This document shows, piece by piece, positions 17,783 to 26,064 of a stretch of 64,000 nucleotides of DNA; position 1 is the stretch's first letter; each line of letters starts with the position of its first letter. A program made the translations under genes and the position numbers. The notes beneath the pieces were generated by a model. It saw only the letters and a program-made list of their open reading frames with translations, did no database searches and was not told where the DNA came from. Source of the DNA: Rhodoferax sp. TS-BS-61-7 (GTDB lineage: Bacteria; Pseudomonadota; Gammaproteobacteria; Burkholderiales; Burkholderiaceae_C); assembly GCF_002943465.1 (NCBI RefSeq), contig NZ_PTQY01000007.1, positions 124,001 through 188,000 of the forward strand, written 5' to 3'.

Positions 17783-20166
17783 ATGCCAACACCCCCCTGA
17801 CCGGCCTGCTGCCCACCCACGCCGCCGGCGTGTCCCACGCGCATGAGAGCGCCGTGGCCCAGGTAGCAGGCGCGGTGCACTACATCGACGACCTGCCCGA
17901 GGTGCGCGGCACGCTGCACGCGGCGCCCATCCTCTCCAACGTAGCGCACGGCAAACTGCTGGGCGTGGACAGCAGCGCTGCGCTGGCCATGCCCGGCGTG
18001 GTGAGCGTGGTGCTGAGCGCCGACATTCCCGGCGATCCCATGCTGGCCGCCTTTGCGGGGGATGAGCCCGTGTTTGCCATGGACACCGTGCAGTTTGTCG
18101 GCCAGGTGGTGGGCGTGGTGGTGGCGCAGACCGCCATGCAGGCGCGCCATGCAGCTCGCAAGGTGAAGCTGAGCATCGAAGCCCTGCCCGCCGTGCTGAC
18201 CGTGCAGCAGGCGCTGGACGCCAAGAGTTTTGTGCTGCCGCCAGTGACCGTGAAGCGCGGGGATGCGGCCGCCGCACTGGCCGAATCGAAGCACACGCTG
18301 TACGGCACGCTGGAAGTGGGCGGCCAGGAGCACTTTTACCTGGAAGGGCAGATTGCCTACGCCATGCCGCTGGAGCAAAACCAGTGGTGGATTTACAGCA
18401 GCACCCAGCACCCCGGCGAGGTACAGCACTGGGTGAGCCACGCGCTGGGCATCGACAACCACGCCGTCAAGGTGGAATGCCGGCGCATGGGCGGCGGCTT
18501 TGGCGGCAAAGAGACGCAAGCCGGCCACCTGGCCGTGTGGGCCGCCGTGGCCGCGGTGAAGACCAAGCGCGCCGTCAAGCTGCGCATGGACCGCGACGAC
18601 GACTTCATGGTCACCGGCAAGCGCCACCCGTTTGCCTACGAATACCGCGCCGGCTTTGACGACAGCGGCCGCCTCACCGCGCTGCAACTGCAGATGGCGG
18701 CCAACTGCGGCTTCAGCGCCGACCTGTCCGGCCCCGTGGCCGACCGCGCCATCTTCCACAGCGACAACGCCTATTACCTGCAGGACGTGGACATCACCTC
18801 CTACCGCTGCAAGACCAACATGCAGAGCCACACGGCGTTTCGCGGCTTTGGCGGCCCGCAAGGCGTGATCCTGATCGAGACCATCATGGGCGACATCGCC
18901 CGCCATTTGGGGCTGGACCCGCTAGACGTGCGCCTGCGCAACCTGTACAGCGATGAGCTGGTGAGTCCTTCGACAAGCTCAGGACGAACGGAAAGTTCTG
19001 CCGTTCGGGCTGAGCCTGTCGAAGCCCCACGCCGCGACACCACCCACTACCAGATGAAGGTGGAGGACAACATCCTCCAGCCTCTGCTATCAAAACTGGA
19101 GCTGTCCGCGCAATATCGACGCCGGGTAGAGGCCATTTCTGCTTGGAACGCCAGCAGCCCGGTGCTCAAGCGCGGCATTGCCATCACGCCGGTGAAGTTC
19201 GGCATCAGCTTCACCGCCACGCTGTTTAACCAGGCTGGCGCGCTGGTACATGTGTACACCGACGGCAGCGTGCAGGTGAACCACGGCGGCACCGAGATGG
19301 GCCAGGGCCTGCACACCAAGGTGGCGCAGATCGTGGCGGACGAACTGGGCATTCCGTTTGCGCGCGTGTTGTGCACCGCCAGCGACACCAGCAAGGTGCC
19401 CAACGCATCGGCCACCGCCGCCAGCGCCGGCACCGACCTGAATGGCCGCGCCGCCCAGTTTGCCGCGCGCCATGTGCGTGACAACCTGGCAGCCTTCGTG
19501 TGCGGGCTGGACGGCTGCGGCGCCGGCGCCATCAAGTTCAAGGGTGGCGAGGTGTTCTCACCCGTGGCCACACGCAGCTTTGACGAAGTGGTGAAACTGG
19601 CCTACGCCAACCGCATCCAGCTCTGGAGCGACGGCTTCTACCGCACGCCCAAAATCCACTACGACAAAACCACCCTCACCGGCCGCCCCTTCTACTACTT
19701 TGCCTATGGTGCAGCCTGCACCGAGGTGGTCATCGACACGCTGACAGGGGAGAGCCGGGTGCTAAAAGTGGACATCCTGCACGACGTGGGCCGCAGCATC
19801 AACCCGGCCATCGACGTGGGGCAGATCGAAGGCGGTTTTGTGCAAGGCATGGGCTGGCTCACCACCGAGCAGTTGGTGTGGAACGACAAGGGTTATCTGA
19901 GCACGCACGCGCCCAGCACCTACAAGATTCCCACCGCGGGCGATGTGCCGGAACACTTCAAGGTGGACCTGTGGCCCGAGCCCAACCGTGAGGACAACGT
20001 GTTTGGCAGCAAGGCCGTAGGCGAGCCCCCGTTCATGCTGGCCATCAGCGTGTACGAGGCGCTGCGCGACGCGGTGGCGCAGGCGCGCGGTGATGGCACC
20101 GCCGTGCGGCTGACCGCCCCGGCCACGGCCGAAAACGTGCTGTGCGCGTTACAGTCCAAGGCATGA
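17779..20166 (+). CDS. xdhB: Xanthine dehydrogenase molybdopterin-binding large subunit
   Basis: XdhB holds the molybdenum cofactor and oxidises hypoxanthine and xanthine to urate. The 795-residue protein has GGGFGGKE, FRGFGGPQG, the GQGLHTK block and the C-terminal KAVGEPP with the catalytic-Glu region (VGEPPFMLA). Two unusual features: a REP-like palindrome read in frame at 18966-19025, adding about twenty residues (SPSTSSGRTE...VRAEPVEA), and a dispersed-repeat copy at 19086-19151 read as LSKLELSAQYRRRVEAISA. No xdhC chaperone follows; a small HTH gene starts inside the stop codon. The enzyme completes the purine route started by the deaminases. Confidence 0.95.
18966..19025. repeat. REP-like palindrome inserted in frame inside xdhB
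   Basis: The left arm (18968-18991, starting CTTCGACAAGCTCAGG) and the right arm (19001-19024, ending CTGAGCCTGTCGAAG) match at 21 of 24 positions around a nine-base loop. I recognise this as a common betaproteobacterial intergenic REP-like palindrome. Here it is part of an open reading frame. Confidence 0.88.
19086..19151 (+). repeat. 66-bp dispersed repeat, copy 6 (inside xdhB)
   Basis: GCTATCAAAACTGGAGCTG, then CCGCGCAATATC, GACG, GGTAGAGGCC and GCTTGGAAC. It is parallel to xdhB and read in the same frame as copy 5 in xdhA, 60 bases after the REP-like palindrome. Confidence 0.8.
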
Positions 20167-20468
20167 CGCCAGACACCGCCACCACCCCTGCTCCGCTCCC
20201 AGCGCCCATCACGCTCACCATGCCCATTCCCACGGGCGAACAGCTCAAGGCCGCGCGCGTTGCGGCCGGGCTGAACCAGGCCCAGGCGGCGGAGCTGATG
20301 GGTTATTCACTGCAAACCGGCAGCCGCGGCGGCCTGCAGTCCCGCACCTGGCAGGCACTGGAAAGCCCCACCGACGAGCGCTGCATGCAGGGCCCCATGT
20401 TTGCCATGTTTTTGCTGCTGACGGGGCAGCACCCGGCCTACACCTTGGTACCCAAGGCGCAAGACTAA
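20163..20468 (+). CDS. Small helix-turn-helix protein downstream of xdhB
   Basis: A 101-residue protein with a proline/threonine-rich start and a segment IPTGEQLKAARVAAGLNQAQAAELMGY that looks like the first helices of a Cro/C1-type (XRE) HTH. The typical third and fourth helices are replaced by LQTGSRGGLQSRTWQALES, similar to short phage-like regulators. ATG 20163 overlaps the xdhB stop as ATGA, so it is translated with xdhAB; the longer frame to 20142 is not favoured. The function, perhaps regulation of the xdh unit, is only inferred. Confidence 0.7.
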   Translation: MTPDTATTPAPLPAPITLTMPIPTGEQLKAARVAAGLNQAQAAELMGYSLQTGSRGGLQSRTWQALESPTDERCMQGPMFAMFLLLTGQHPAYTLVPKAQD

Positions 20469-20472
20469 GGCC

Positions 20473-21156
20473 CTAAGGCCGCGCCTGCAGCAGCTGCACC
20501 ATGGCCTGGTAACCCCGGGCCTGGGCCAGCTGCAGCGCGGTGTGGCCGCTGCGGTCGGTCAGCTTGGGGTTGGCCCCGGCTGCCAGCAGCTGGCGCACCA
20601 CATCGGTGTGGCGCGCGCCACCATCCCCCAACACCACGGCCTCAATCAGCGCCGTCCAGTGCAAGTTGTTCACATGGTCCAGCGGCGCACCAGCAGCGAT
20701 GAGCTGGTGCACCACACCCGCATGGCCCAGGTGCGCAGCGGCGATGAGTGCCGTGCCTTCGTAAGGGCTGGTTGTGTTCTTGGCGCTGGCACCCAGCTGC
20801 AGCAACAGGGCCAGCGTCTCTTCGTCATTCGCCACAGCCGCAATCGTCACCGGGTCGTACTGCTGGTATTCCATGGCATTCAGGTCGGCCCCGGCCGCCG
20901 CCAGCAAGCGAATCGCTTCACGCTGGCTGGCATAGGTGGCCACATGCAGCGGCGTGCGCTGCTGGGCGTCACGCACCTCCAGCGCCGGCTTGGCCGCCAG
21001 CAAGGTGCGCAGCTTGGCCACATCGCCGCGGTGCGCAGCACCCAGCAGGCCGGTGTACTGCGTGGCCTGGGCCGCGCTGGGCGCGACCTGCGCTTGGGCG
21101 GGGGCCAGCCCCAGCAGAGCCCAGGCGATGGCAATGGCAAAAAGACGCTGGCGCAT
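20473..21156 (-). CDS. Secreted ankyrin-repeat protein
   Basis: A 227-residue protein with a signal peptide (MRQRLFAIAIAWALLGLAPAQA, cleavage after AQA) and about five ankyrin repeats recognisable by TPLHVAT, TALIAAAHLGHAGVVHQLIAAGA and TALQLAQARGYQAMVQLL. Such periplasmic ankyrin proteins usually bind a partner protein; the best-known examples pair with catalase or other haem enzymes. It begins nine bases after the stop of a GlcG/HbpS-like gene on the same strand with AAGTAAGG as ribosome-binding site, so the two are probably co-transcribed and may act together in the periplasm. It converges with the HTH gene. Confidence 0.82.
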   Translation of the reverse strand: MRQRLFAIAIAWALLGLAPAQAQVAPSAAQATQYTGLLGAAHRGDVAKLRTLLAAKPALEVRDAQQRTPLHVATYASQREAIRLLAAAGADLNAMEYQQYDPVTIAAVANDEETLALLLQLGASAKNTTSPYEGTALIAAAHLGHAGVVHQLIAAGAPLDHVNNLHWTALIEAVVLGDGGARHTDVVRQLLAAGANPKLTDRSGHTALQLAQARGYQAMVQLLQARP

Positions 21157-21165
21157 GGCGATGCC

Positions 21166-21663
21166 TTACTTCAGCAGGTCAGCCACAGTGGCAATCGCCG
21201 CCACCGCGCACTGCTCGTCAAGGTGGCCGCCAGGTGCGCCGCCAATGCCCACAGCACCAATCACTTCATTACCCACCTTCACCGGCACACCGCCACCCAC
21301 CAGCAGCATGCCCGGCAGGTACACCAGCGTGGCCGCAGCGGGGTTCTTCTGCGCGTTTTCCATCATGGCCAGTGTCGTGTTCTTGGCGGAAGCCGATGTG
21401 TAGGCCTTGGCGCGGCTGGCGTCCACGGTGTGGGGGCCGGCATTGTCGGCACGCTGCACAGCACGCACAGTGCCCGCGCGGTCCACCACGGTGGTGGTCA
21501 CGGCATAACCCTTGTCTTGGCAGGAAGCCACAGCGGCCGTGGCAATGCGGTTGGCCAGCTCCAGCGACATATTGCGTTCGGTACGCACGCCTTCGGCTTG
21601 GGCGCCAGCGGCGGCCAACAGGGCGATGGAAGCAATGGCGAGGGCAGACAGGGACTTGTTCAT
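21166..21663 (-). CDS. GlcG/HbpS-like (DUF336) secreted haem-binding-type protein
   Basis: A 165-residue protein with a signal peptide ending AGAQAEG and one GlcG/HbpS (DUF336) domain: AVVDRAG-like TVVDRAGTVRAVQRADNAG, then AKAYTSASAKNTT and GGVPVKVGNEVIGAVGIGG. Members include Streptomyces HbpS, which binds haem, and many of unknown role. The start follows a strong AGGAGA. Exported forms in proteobacteria are generally uncharacterised. The downstream ankyrin gene is nine bases away. Confidence 0.85.
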   Translation of the reverse strand: MNKSLSALAIASIALLAAAGAQAEGVRTERNMSLELANRIATAAVASCQDKGYAVTTTVVDRAGTVRAVQRADNAGPHTVDASRAKAYTSASAKNTTLAMMENAQKNPAAATLVYLPGMLLVGGGVPVKVGNEVIGAVGIGGAPGGHLDEQCAVAAIATVADLLK

Positions 21664-21897
21664 ACGGTTCTCCTAAAGGGTTTTAAGGGACGGCAGACTG
21701 TTGTTTGCCGTTGGGAGAACTGTAGAAAAAGGCGGCGTTGCGGGGTATTCGTAGGCTTACGCGCGGGGGTCCGTAGAAATACGGAGATGGGGTATGAATG
21801 TTCTGAAAGTGGCAGTCCAGATCCAAAGGGCGTCACAGCGCTACGCAGTCCGGACACAAGCAGCTTTTGGAAACAGATAGCGCGTGGAAAGTCGCAA

Positions 21898-21952
21898 TTC
21901 AACCCTTCGCTCCAGCGAGCGGCTAAGCCGTCCGCTGGAGCGAAGGGTTGAA
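21898..21952. repeat. Perfect 20-bp-arm palindrome with nested inner stem
   Basis: The arm TTCAACCCTTCGCTCCAGCG (21898-21917) is perfectly repeated in inverse at 21933-21952. The 15-base centre has a further CGGC-TAA-GCCG stem. No T-run follows on either strand, so it is not a normal intrinsic terminator. The outer ends read ATTCAAC (21897-21903) and GTTGAAC (21947-21953), fitting the RYYYAAC and GTTRRRY core sites of integron attC elements. The lack of mismatched spacers and of an extrahelical base argues against a true attC. It sits at the 3' end of a lower-GC gene block. Confidence 0.9.
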
Positions 21953-21954
21953 CA

Positions 21955-22413
21955 TCAAGACTGTGCCGCCGCTAAGATTGCTGGACCAGCAGCGACGGCG
22001 GCAGTGAAGATTTGACTAACCAATTGCTTCGCAGCATCTGTGGTGGCGCTCAGGGTGCCGGTTTTAAGCGCTGTCTTGATTTGTGACGCAAGTGCTGGCT
22101 TCTTGTCCAACGAATTGGGAATTTGACCCAGGACGGTCAGCCCCTTCATCGTTAGTTGAACCTGAAGAAACGCCGTGCCGTCCTGCCAATGATTCGAGTA
22201 CTTCAGAAACCCCTCAGCCGCAAGAAACTTGACGGCTTCGAATGTTGGCTCAAGGTCGTTGAACGACGGCTCTAACGGAAGTGCTTCTGGGGTGGCAGCA
22301 TCGGCAATCTCTGCCGTCTTCAGTTCAATTGGTACCGGAAATGCGTCATGAAGCCTATCCAACGTCACGAGAACGACGCGGTTGAAATGCTCGATATTCA
22401 TTGGTGTGGTCAT
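21955..22413 (-). CDS. Hypothetical protein (accessory block, first from left)
   Basis: A 152-residue soluble protein, MTTPMNIEHFNRVVLVTLDR, mostly helical by composition. An internal segment, AVKFLAAEGFLKYSNHWQDG followed by LTMKGLTVLGQIP, reads like a winged-helix fold (similar in style to small DUF2513-like proteins). A small-residue-rich C-terminus ends AAVAAGPAILAAAQS. I do not recognise the family. Codon use is less GC-biased than in the flanking genes, and the ribosome-binding site is weak. The stop lies two bases from the perfect palindrome at 21898-21952. A longer frame to 22473 exists. Confidence 0.65.
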   Translation of the reverse strand: MTTPMNIEHFNRVVLVTLDRLHDAFPVPIELKTAEIADAATPEALPLEPSFNDLEPTFEAVKFLAAEGFLKYSNHWQDGTAFLQVQLTMKGLTVLGQIPNSLDKKPALASQIKTALKTGTLSATTDAAKQLVSQIFTAAVAAGPAILAAAQS

Positions 22414-22564
22414 GGTTGACAATCCGTTTTGAGTAATGTTCGACGTGGGAGAGAAGGGCAACCGAAGCGACACGTAAGAAACAAAAATCGTAGCTTCTGA
22501 CTACCCCTCTCGGCTATAGAGTCAGAGCGTTCTTTGCAACCAACGTCTAGTAAATCGCGCGCAT

Positions 22565-22879
22565 TTACGGCAGCAAGTTTGACTTGCATAGAGAGACGGC
22601 CTGACCAGCGGTCAGGCCTAGTCCGTCATTGTCCGGATGAGACCAAGCCTGCACAAAACAAAGAGCGGTCTTCGCGGCATTAACTGTTCCACTGCACAGC
22701 GTGACAGCTTGTCCTGCTGTTAGCCCTAACCCCGGAGTGTCCTTACTCCCCCACACAATTTTGTAGCACTTCACAGGTTCGCTATCGGGTGCGCCACCCC
22801 TATTCCCCTTGACGTCATCTGCCATTGCAGGGGAGTTGGCCAACAGTAAACAGATGATCGGAATGAAGGAATATTTCAT
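22565..22879 (-). CDS. Small secreted protein with duplicated GLGLTAGQAV-LC motif
   Basis: The 104-residue protein from ATG 22879 starts MKYSFIPIICLLLANSPAMA, a signal peptide cleaved after AMA. The mature part carries GLGLTAGQAVTLCSG and GLGLTAGQAVSLCKS, each about thirty residues after a cysteine (KCYKIVW and ALCFVQAW), so it is a tandem duplication with four regularly placed cysteines. I recall similar repeats in other betaproteobacterial exported proteins without known function. Base composition is lower in GC than the neighbours. The frame could start further upstream (22990), but only the short form gives a signal peptide. Confidence 0.7.
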   Translation of the reverse strand: MKYSFIPIICLLLANSPAMADDVKGNRGGAPDSEPVKCYKIVWGSKDTPGLGLTAGQAVTLCSGTVNAAKTALCFVQAWSHPDNDGLGLTAGQAVSLCKSNLLP

Positions 22880-22986
22880 CAGTAAATACTCAGTTGTTGA
22901 TGAGCCAGAACCTAGAAATGACCGGCAGACAGTAGGCGGATGAAAGCCCGCCGACAGAACGTCCAAGTCGGCTGTCATGTTAGAAC

Positions 22987-23655
22987 TCATTCATCGATGA
23001 CTGCGGTGCGCTTCACCGACATAGAGTGTTTGTGGCCCTCCACAATATTTGATTTTGTCCGAAACAGCAGCAGCAACACGGCCATCACCGTTGCCGCGGC
23101 GATGGCTGTGTGCTTTGGAGAAACGCCGGCTTTGGGATCGAAGGAGGGAAGGACAACCCAGATCAGGCACAACCAGATCAGCAAAGTAAAGAGGCTCACC
23201 CATTGGTTAATCTGTGAGACCGAGAACGGAGCAGGGCCTTCGATGGCGCGCGAGAGCAAATTGGCGTTCTTTGGCCGATGCAGGATGGTCTTGTAGAGAG
23301 GCCCCGTTATGCCGTCCTCAAGCATGTCCACGTGATTTTCCCAGTTCTCCTGCCAGTACTTGCTGCCTCTATTCGCAAGAAACCACGACAGAGAAAATAT
23401 GAGGCCGACGCAGCCTATGACGAAAGCATTGAACGTCTTTTCGGCCACTGACATGTGCTCTGCTGCGAGAACAGCGAAGTAACCTGCGAAGGCGACAGTG
23501 ATCAATGCCCAGAAATAGGTGGCACGCTGCCAGTACAGCCCAATTTCAAACTTTCGAATGTCCAGTGCGTGCTGAAGGGCGGCTTCAGTCTTCTTCGAAT
23601 CGGGAGGCTGCCCCATTCCAAAGGACTGCTTGTATTGGTCTTCCTTGGTCCCCAT
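22987..23655 (-). CDS. RipA-like membrane protein
   Basis: A 222-residue protein with four likely membrane helices in two pairs: about 45-65 and 70-92, then about 150-170 and 183-200. The segment IRKFEIGLYWQRATYFWALI is typical of proteins annotated as RipA-family octameric membrane proteins (named after Francisella RipA, required for cytoplasmic growth). The role is unknown. It is the first gene of the lower-GC block, and its stop region overlaps the long upstream frame of the next ORF by only four bases. A 54-nt imperfect palindrome (23711-23764) lies upstream of its start. Confidence 0.7.
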   Translation of the reverse strand: MGTKEDQYKQSFGMGQPPDSKKTEAALQHALDIRKFEIGLYWQRATYFWALITVAFAGYFAVLAAEHMSVAEKTFNAFVIGCVGLIFSLSWFLANRGSKYWQENWENHVDMLEDGITGPLYKTILHRPKNANLLSRAIEGPAPFSVSQINQWVSLFTLLIWLCLIWVVLPSFDPKAGVSPKHTAIAAATVMAVLLLLFRTKSNIVEGHKHSMSVKRTAVIDE

Positions 23656-23710
23656 CAGCGACTCCTATAAATATGAACGTAATGTGTGGAGTAAAAACCT
23701 GCTCAATAGA

Positions 23711-23764
23711 CTAGAACTTGCCCAATATTCTGACCATCTCAACCCTCAGATATTGAGGTTCTAG
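23711..23764. repeat. Imperfect 54-nt palindrome at the right edge of the accessory block
   Basis: The outer arms CTAGAAC (23711-23717) and GTTCTAG (23758-23764) enclose inner arms CAATATTCTGA (23723-23733) and TCAGATATTG (23746-23755), which pair with one bulged T. It lies between the RipA-like gene and the end of the response-regulator gene. It could be a terminator for the two-component operon, but the nearest T-run on that strand is 13 bases away. Confidence 0.75.
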
Positions 23765-23896
23765 CTTGGCTCTGCAGACCATGCACTGTCCATTTGCTCA
23801 GTAACAAAAATTCAGCAAATTTCCGCACGGTCTTTACATCTGATTCTGCCGCCCACATCCAGCCATTACCATCCCCCAATCGGGTGAATCTGCCCC

Positions 23897-24529
23897 TCAC
23901 CCATCCCCCTCCTCCACCAACGCCGCATAGTGCCGAATCAAATGCGCCAGCGACGGTGCTTCTAGCTTCTCAAACAGGTTAGCGCGGTGCGTCTCCACCG
24001 TGCGGGGTGACACGGCCATGGCGCGGCCGATTTCCTTGTTGGTGAGGCCTTCGATGATGAGCCCCAGCACCTCGCGTTCGCGCTCGGTCAGGCCCGCGTA
24101 GCGCTGGCGTGCGGCCTGGTCGGCGGCGTGGCGCTGGCGAGATTTGACATGGCGGCGCACGGCCTGCTGCAGGGTGTCCAGCAGCAGCTCGTCGTTCACC
24201 GGTTTTTCCAGAAACTCGGCGGCACCGGCCTTGAAGGCGCGGCGGCACAGGTCTACCGTGCCGTGGCCGGTGAGCATGACGACGGGGTGGTCCACACCGG
24301 CGGCCTGCAGCTGCTCCAGCACGGCCAAGCCCGAGATGCCGGGCATGCGCATGTCCAGCACCACAGCGCCCAGGCTGTGGCGGTCGAACTCGGCCAGAAA
24401 GCGCTCGGGGTCGGCCCAGGGTTGCACGCGCAGGCCCACGGTGCTGATGAGCAGCGCCAGCGCGTCGCGCACGGCCTCGTCGTCGTCCACCAGGTGGATC
24501 AACGGGGACAGGGATTCGGCGGCGCTCAT
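23897..24529 (-). CDS. FixJ/NarL-type response regulator with LuxR HTH
   Basis: A 210-residue response regulator. The N-terminal receiver has acidic pair DDDE, phospho-acceptor Asp in VVLDMRMPG, T in MLTGHG and K in LEKP. The C-terminal LuxR HTH is LTEREREVLGLIIEGLTNKEIGRAMAVSPRTVETHRANLFEKL. Composition and length are those of FixJ/TtrR proteins. ATG 24529 overlaps the kinase stop by four bases and follows GGAGA. It should be phosphorylated by the sensor encoded immediately upstream; the target genes are unknown. Confidence 0.92.
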   Translation of the reverse strand: MSAAESLSPLIHLVDDDEAVRDALALLISTVGLRVQPWADPERFLAEFDRHSLGAVVLDMRMPGISGLAVLEQLQAAGVDHPVVMLTGHGTVDLCRRAFKAGAAEFLEKPVNDELLLDTLQQAVRRHVKSRQRHAADQAARQRYAGLTEREREVLGLIIEGLTNKEIGRAMAVSPRTVETHRANLFEKLEAPSLAHLIRHYAALVEEGDG

Positions 24530-26037
24530 GCTTGCTCTCCTGCAGGCAGTTCCAGCACAAACACGGCGCCCGGTTGCGCCGGCGTGTAGCGGATGTGGCC
24601 CCCCATCTCGGCGGCCAGGGTTTCGCATAGGCTCAGGCCCAGCCCCAGGCCACCGGGGCGGCCGCTCACAAAGGGTTCAAACAGACGCTCGGCTAGCGCA
24701 GCCGGCACACCGGGACCGTTGTCTTGCACGCTCAGGCGCACGGTGGCGGGCGCCACGACCTCCACGGTCAGCGTGAGCACACGCGCCCTGCCCTGCACTT
24801 GCTCCAGCGCGCTCAGCGCGTTGATGACCAGGTTGTGCAGGATTTGCTCCAGCGCTACCGGGTCACCCAGCGCCAGCAGCGAGGTGGGGCCTTGCAGCTG
24901 CGCGGCCACGGTGCGTTTGCGGCATTCGGGTTCCAGCAGCTGCAGCACATCGCGCGCGGCCTGGGCCACGTCCACCGGCGTGGTGGTGCCGGTGTTGGGC
25001 CGCTCGATGGCGCGGCGCAGGCGGGCCACCACCTCGGCGGCGCGCCGGGCCTGCACCACGGTCTTGTCCATGGCGGCTTGGGCCTGGGCCACATCGGGCG
25101 GGTCGTCGGCCAGCAGGCGCACCGTGGCTTGGGTGGTGGCTAGCACGGCGGTGAGCGGCTGATTCAGCTCATGGGCCAGGCCGGCGGCCAACTCGCCCAG
25201 CGCATTGAGGCGCGACACCTGGCCCAGGCGAAGCAGCTCTTCGGCCCGCTGGCGCGCACGGCGCTGGCGCAGTGCACTGGCCAGTGCGGCCAGTGCCAGC
25301 GTCCACACCAGCAGGCCCAGGGCCAGCGGCCACCAGGGCAAGTCGCCCAGGGTGTAGTCGCGCTCCAACACCACGTCAAAGGGCTGGCTGGCAGCGGCCA
25401 GCTGTTTGCGGAAAGTGAAGCGGCGCAAGGCGCCATCGGACGTGTTGCCATGCAGGGCCCAGCGTGCGCTGCCCTGCTCCAGCCAAGCCGCGGTGTGGCG
25501 GGCGGCAGGTGCCTGCGGGTTATCGCCATAGGGCCAGTCGGCCCAGGGCACCATGAGGGGCAGGGACACTTCCAGCGCATAGGCTGCGGCCTGTGGGTCA
25601 CTGCCCGCAGTGGGCGCCATCACCACCCAAAAGCGCGCATTGGGCAGGTCGGCCAGCGCCAGCTGGGGACTGCCCTTGCTCTGCTCGGCCGCCTGCAGGG
25701 CGGCAGACAAGGTGTCGTCGCCGGGCCAGGCCGCATCCCCCACGCGCCGCCACATGCGCAAGAACTGTGGGTAGATGGCGGGCAGGCGGGCATCCAGCGC
25801 GGGCTGCATCAGGACCAGGGTGGCCAGCACCGCTTCGTGCTGCACCGCGCGCTGAGACAGCAGGCGGTGGGCAATGCGGGCATCGGTCTCAAAGGCTTCG
25901 CGGCTGCGCTCCATCGACTGCCAAACCAGCCAGCCGCCGCCCAGCAACACGCCCAACACCCAGGCAGTCAGCCAAACAGCGCGCGATTGCCGCTGCAAAA
26001 AGGTCTGAAATCCGGGGGACAGTGAAATGGCGCGCAT
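24526..26037 (-). CDS. Two-component sensor histidine kinase
   Basis: A 503-residue membrane kinase. It has one membrane helix near residues 20-42, a periplasmic sensor region of about 180 residues without a recognised domain, a second helix near 235-255, HisKA with the phospho-His in GLAHELNQPLTAV, and HATPase_c with DNGPGVP and GLGLGLSLCETLAAEMGG. The H-box type (HELNQPL) is that of FixL/DctB-like kinases and matches its FixJ-like partner. ATG 26037 was preferred to GTG 26052. The signal sensed cannot be told from sequence. Confidence 0.92.
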   Translation of the reverse strand: MRAISLSPGFQTFLQRQSRAVWLTAWVLGVLLGGGWLVWQSMERSREAFETDARIAHRLLSQRAVQHEAVLATLVLMQPALDARLPAIYPQFLRMWRRVGDAAWPGDDTLSAALQAAEQSKGSPQLALADLPNARFWVVMAPTAGSDPQAAAYALEVSLPLMVPWADWPYGDNPQAPAARHTAAWLEQGSARWALHGNTSDGALRRFTFRKQLAAASQPFDVVLERDYTLGDLPWWPLALGLLVWTLALAALASALRQRRARQRAEELLRLGQVSRLNALGELAAGLAHELNQPLTAVLATTQATVRLLADDPPDVAQAQAAMDKTVVQARRAAEVVARLRRAIERPNTGTTTPVDVAQAARDVLQLLEPECRKRTVAAQLQGPTSLLALGDPVALEQILHNLVINALSALEQVQGRARVLTLTVEVVAPATVRLSVQDNGPGVPAALAERLFEPFVSGRPGGLGLGLSLCETLAAEMGGHIRYTPAQPGAVFVLELPAGEQA

Positions 26038-26064
26038 GGAAAATTCTGGCACAGCCAGGGCGCC

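Noticed and set aside
21660..21902. An 80-codon frame upstream of the GlcG/HbpS-like gene
   Set aside because: It has no ribosome-binding site and unusual composition, and its end overlaps the start of a gene with a strong start signal.
21897..21953. A definite integron attC site
   Set aside because: The ends fit the core consensus, but the arms are perfectly paired with no mismatched spacer or extrahelical base and no integrase is present, so it is kept only as a palindrome and a hypothesis.
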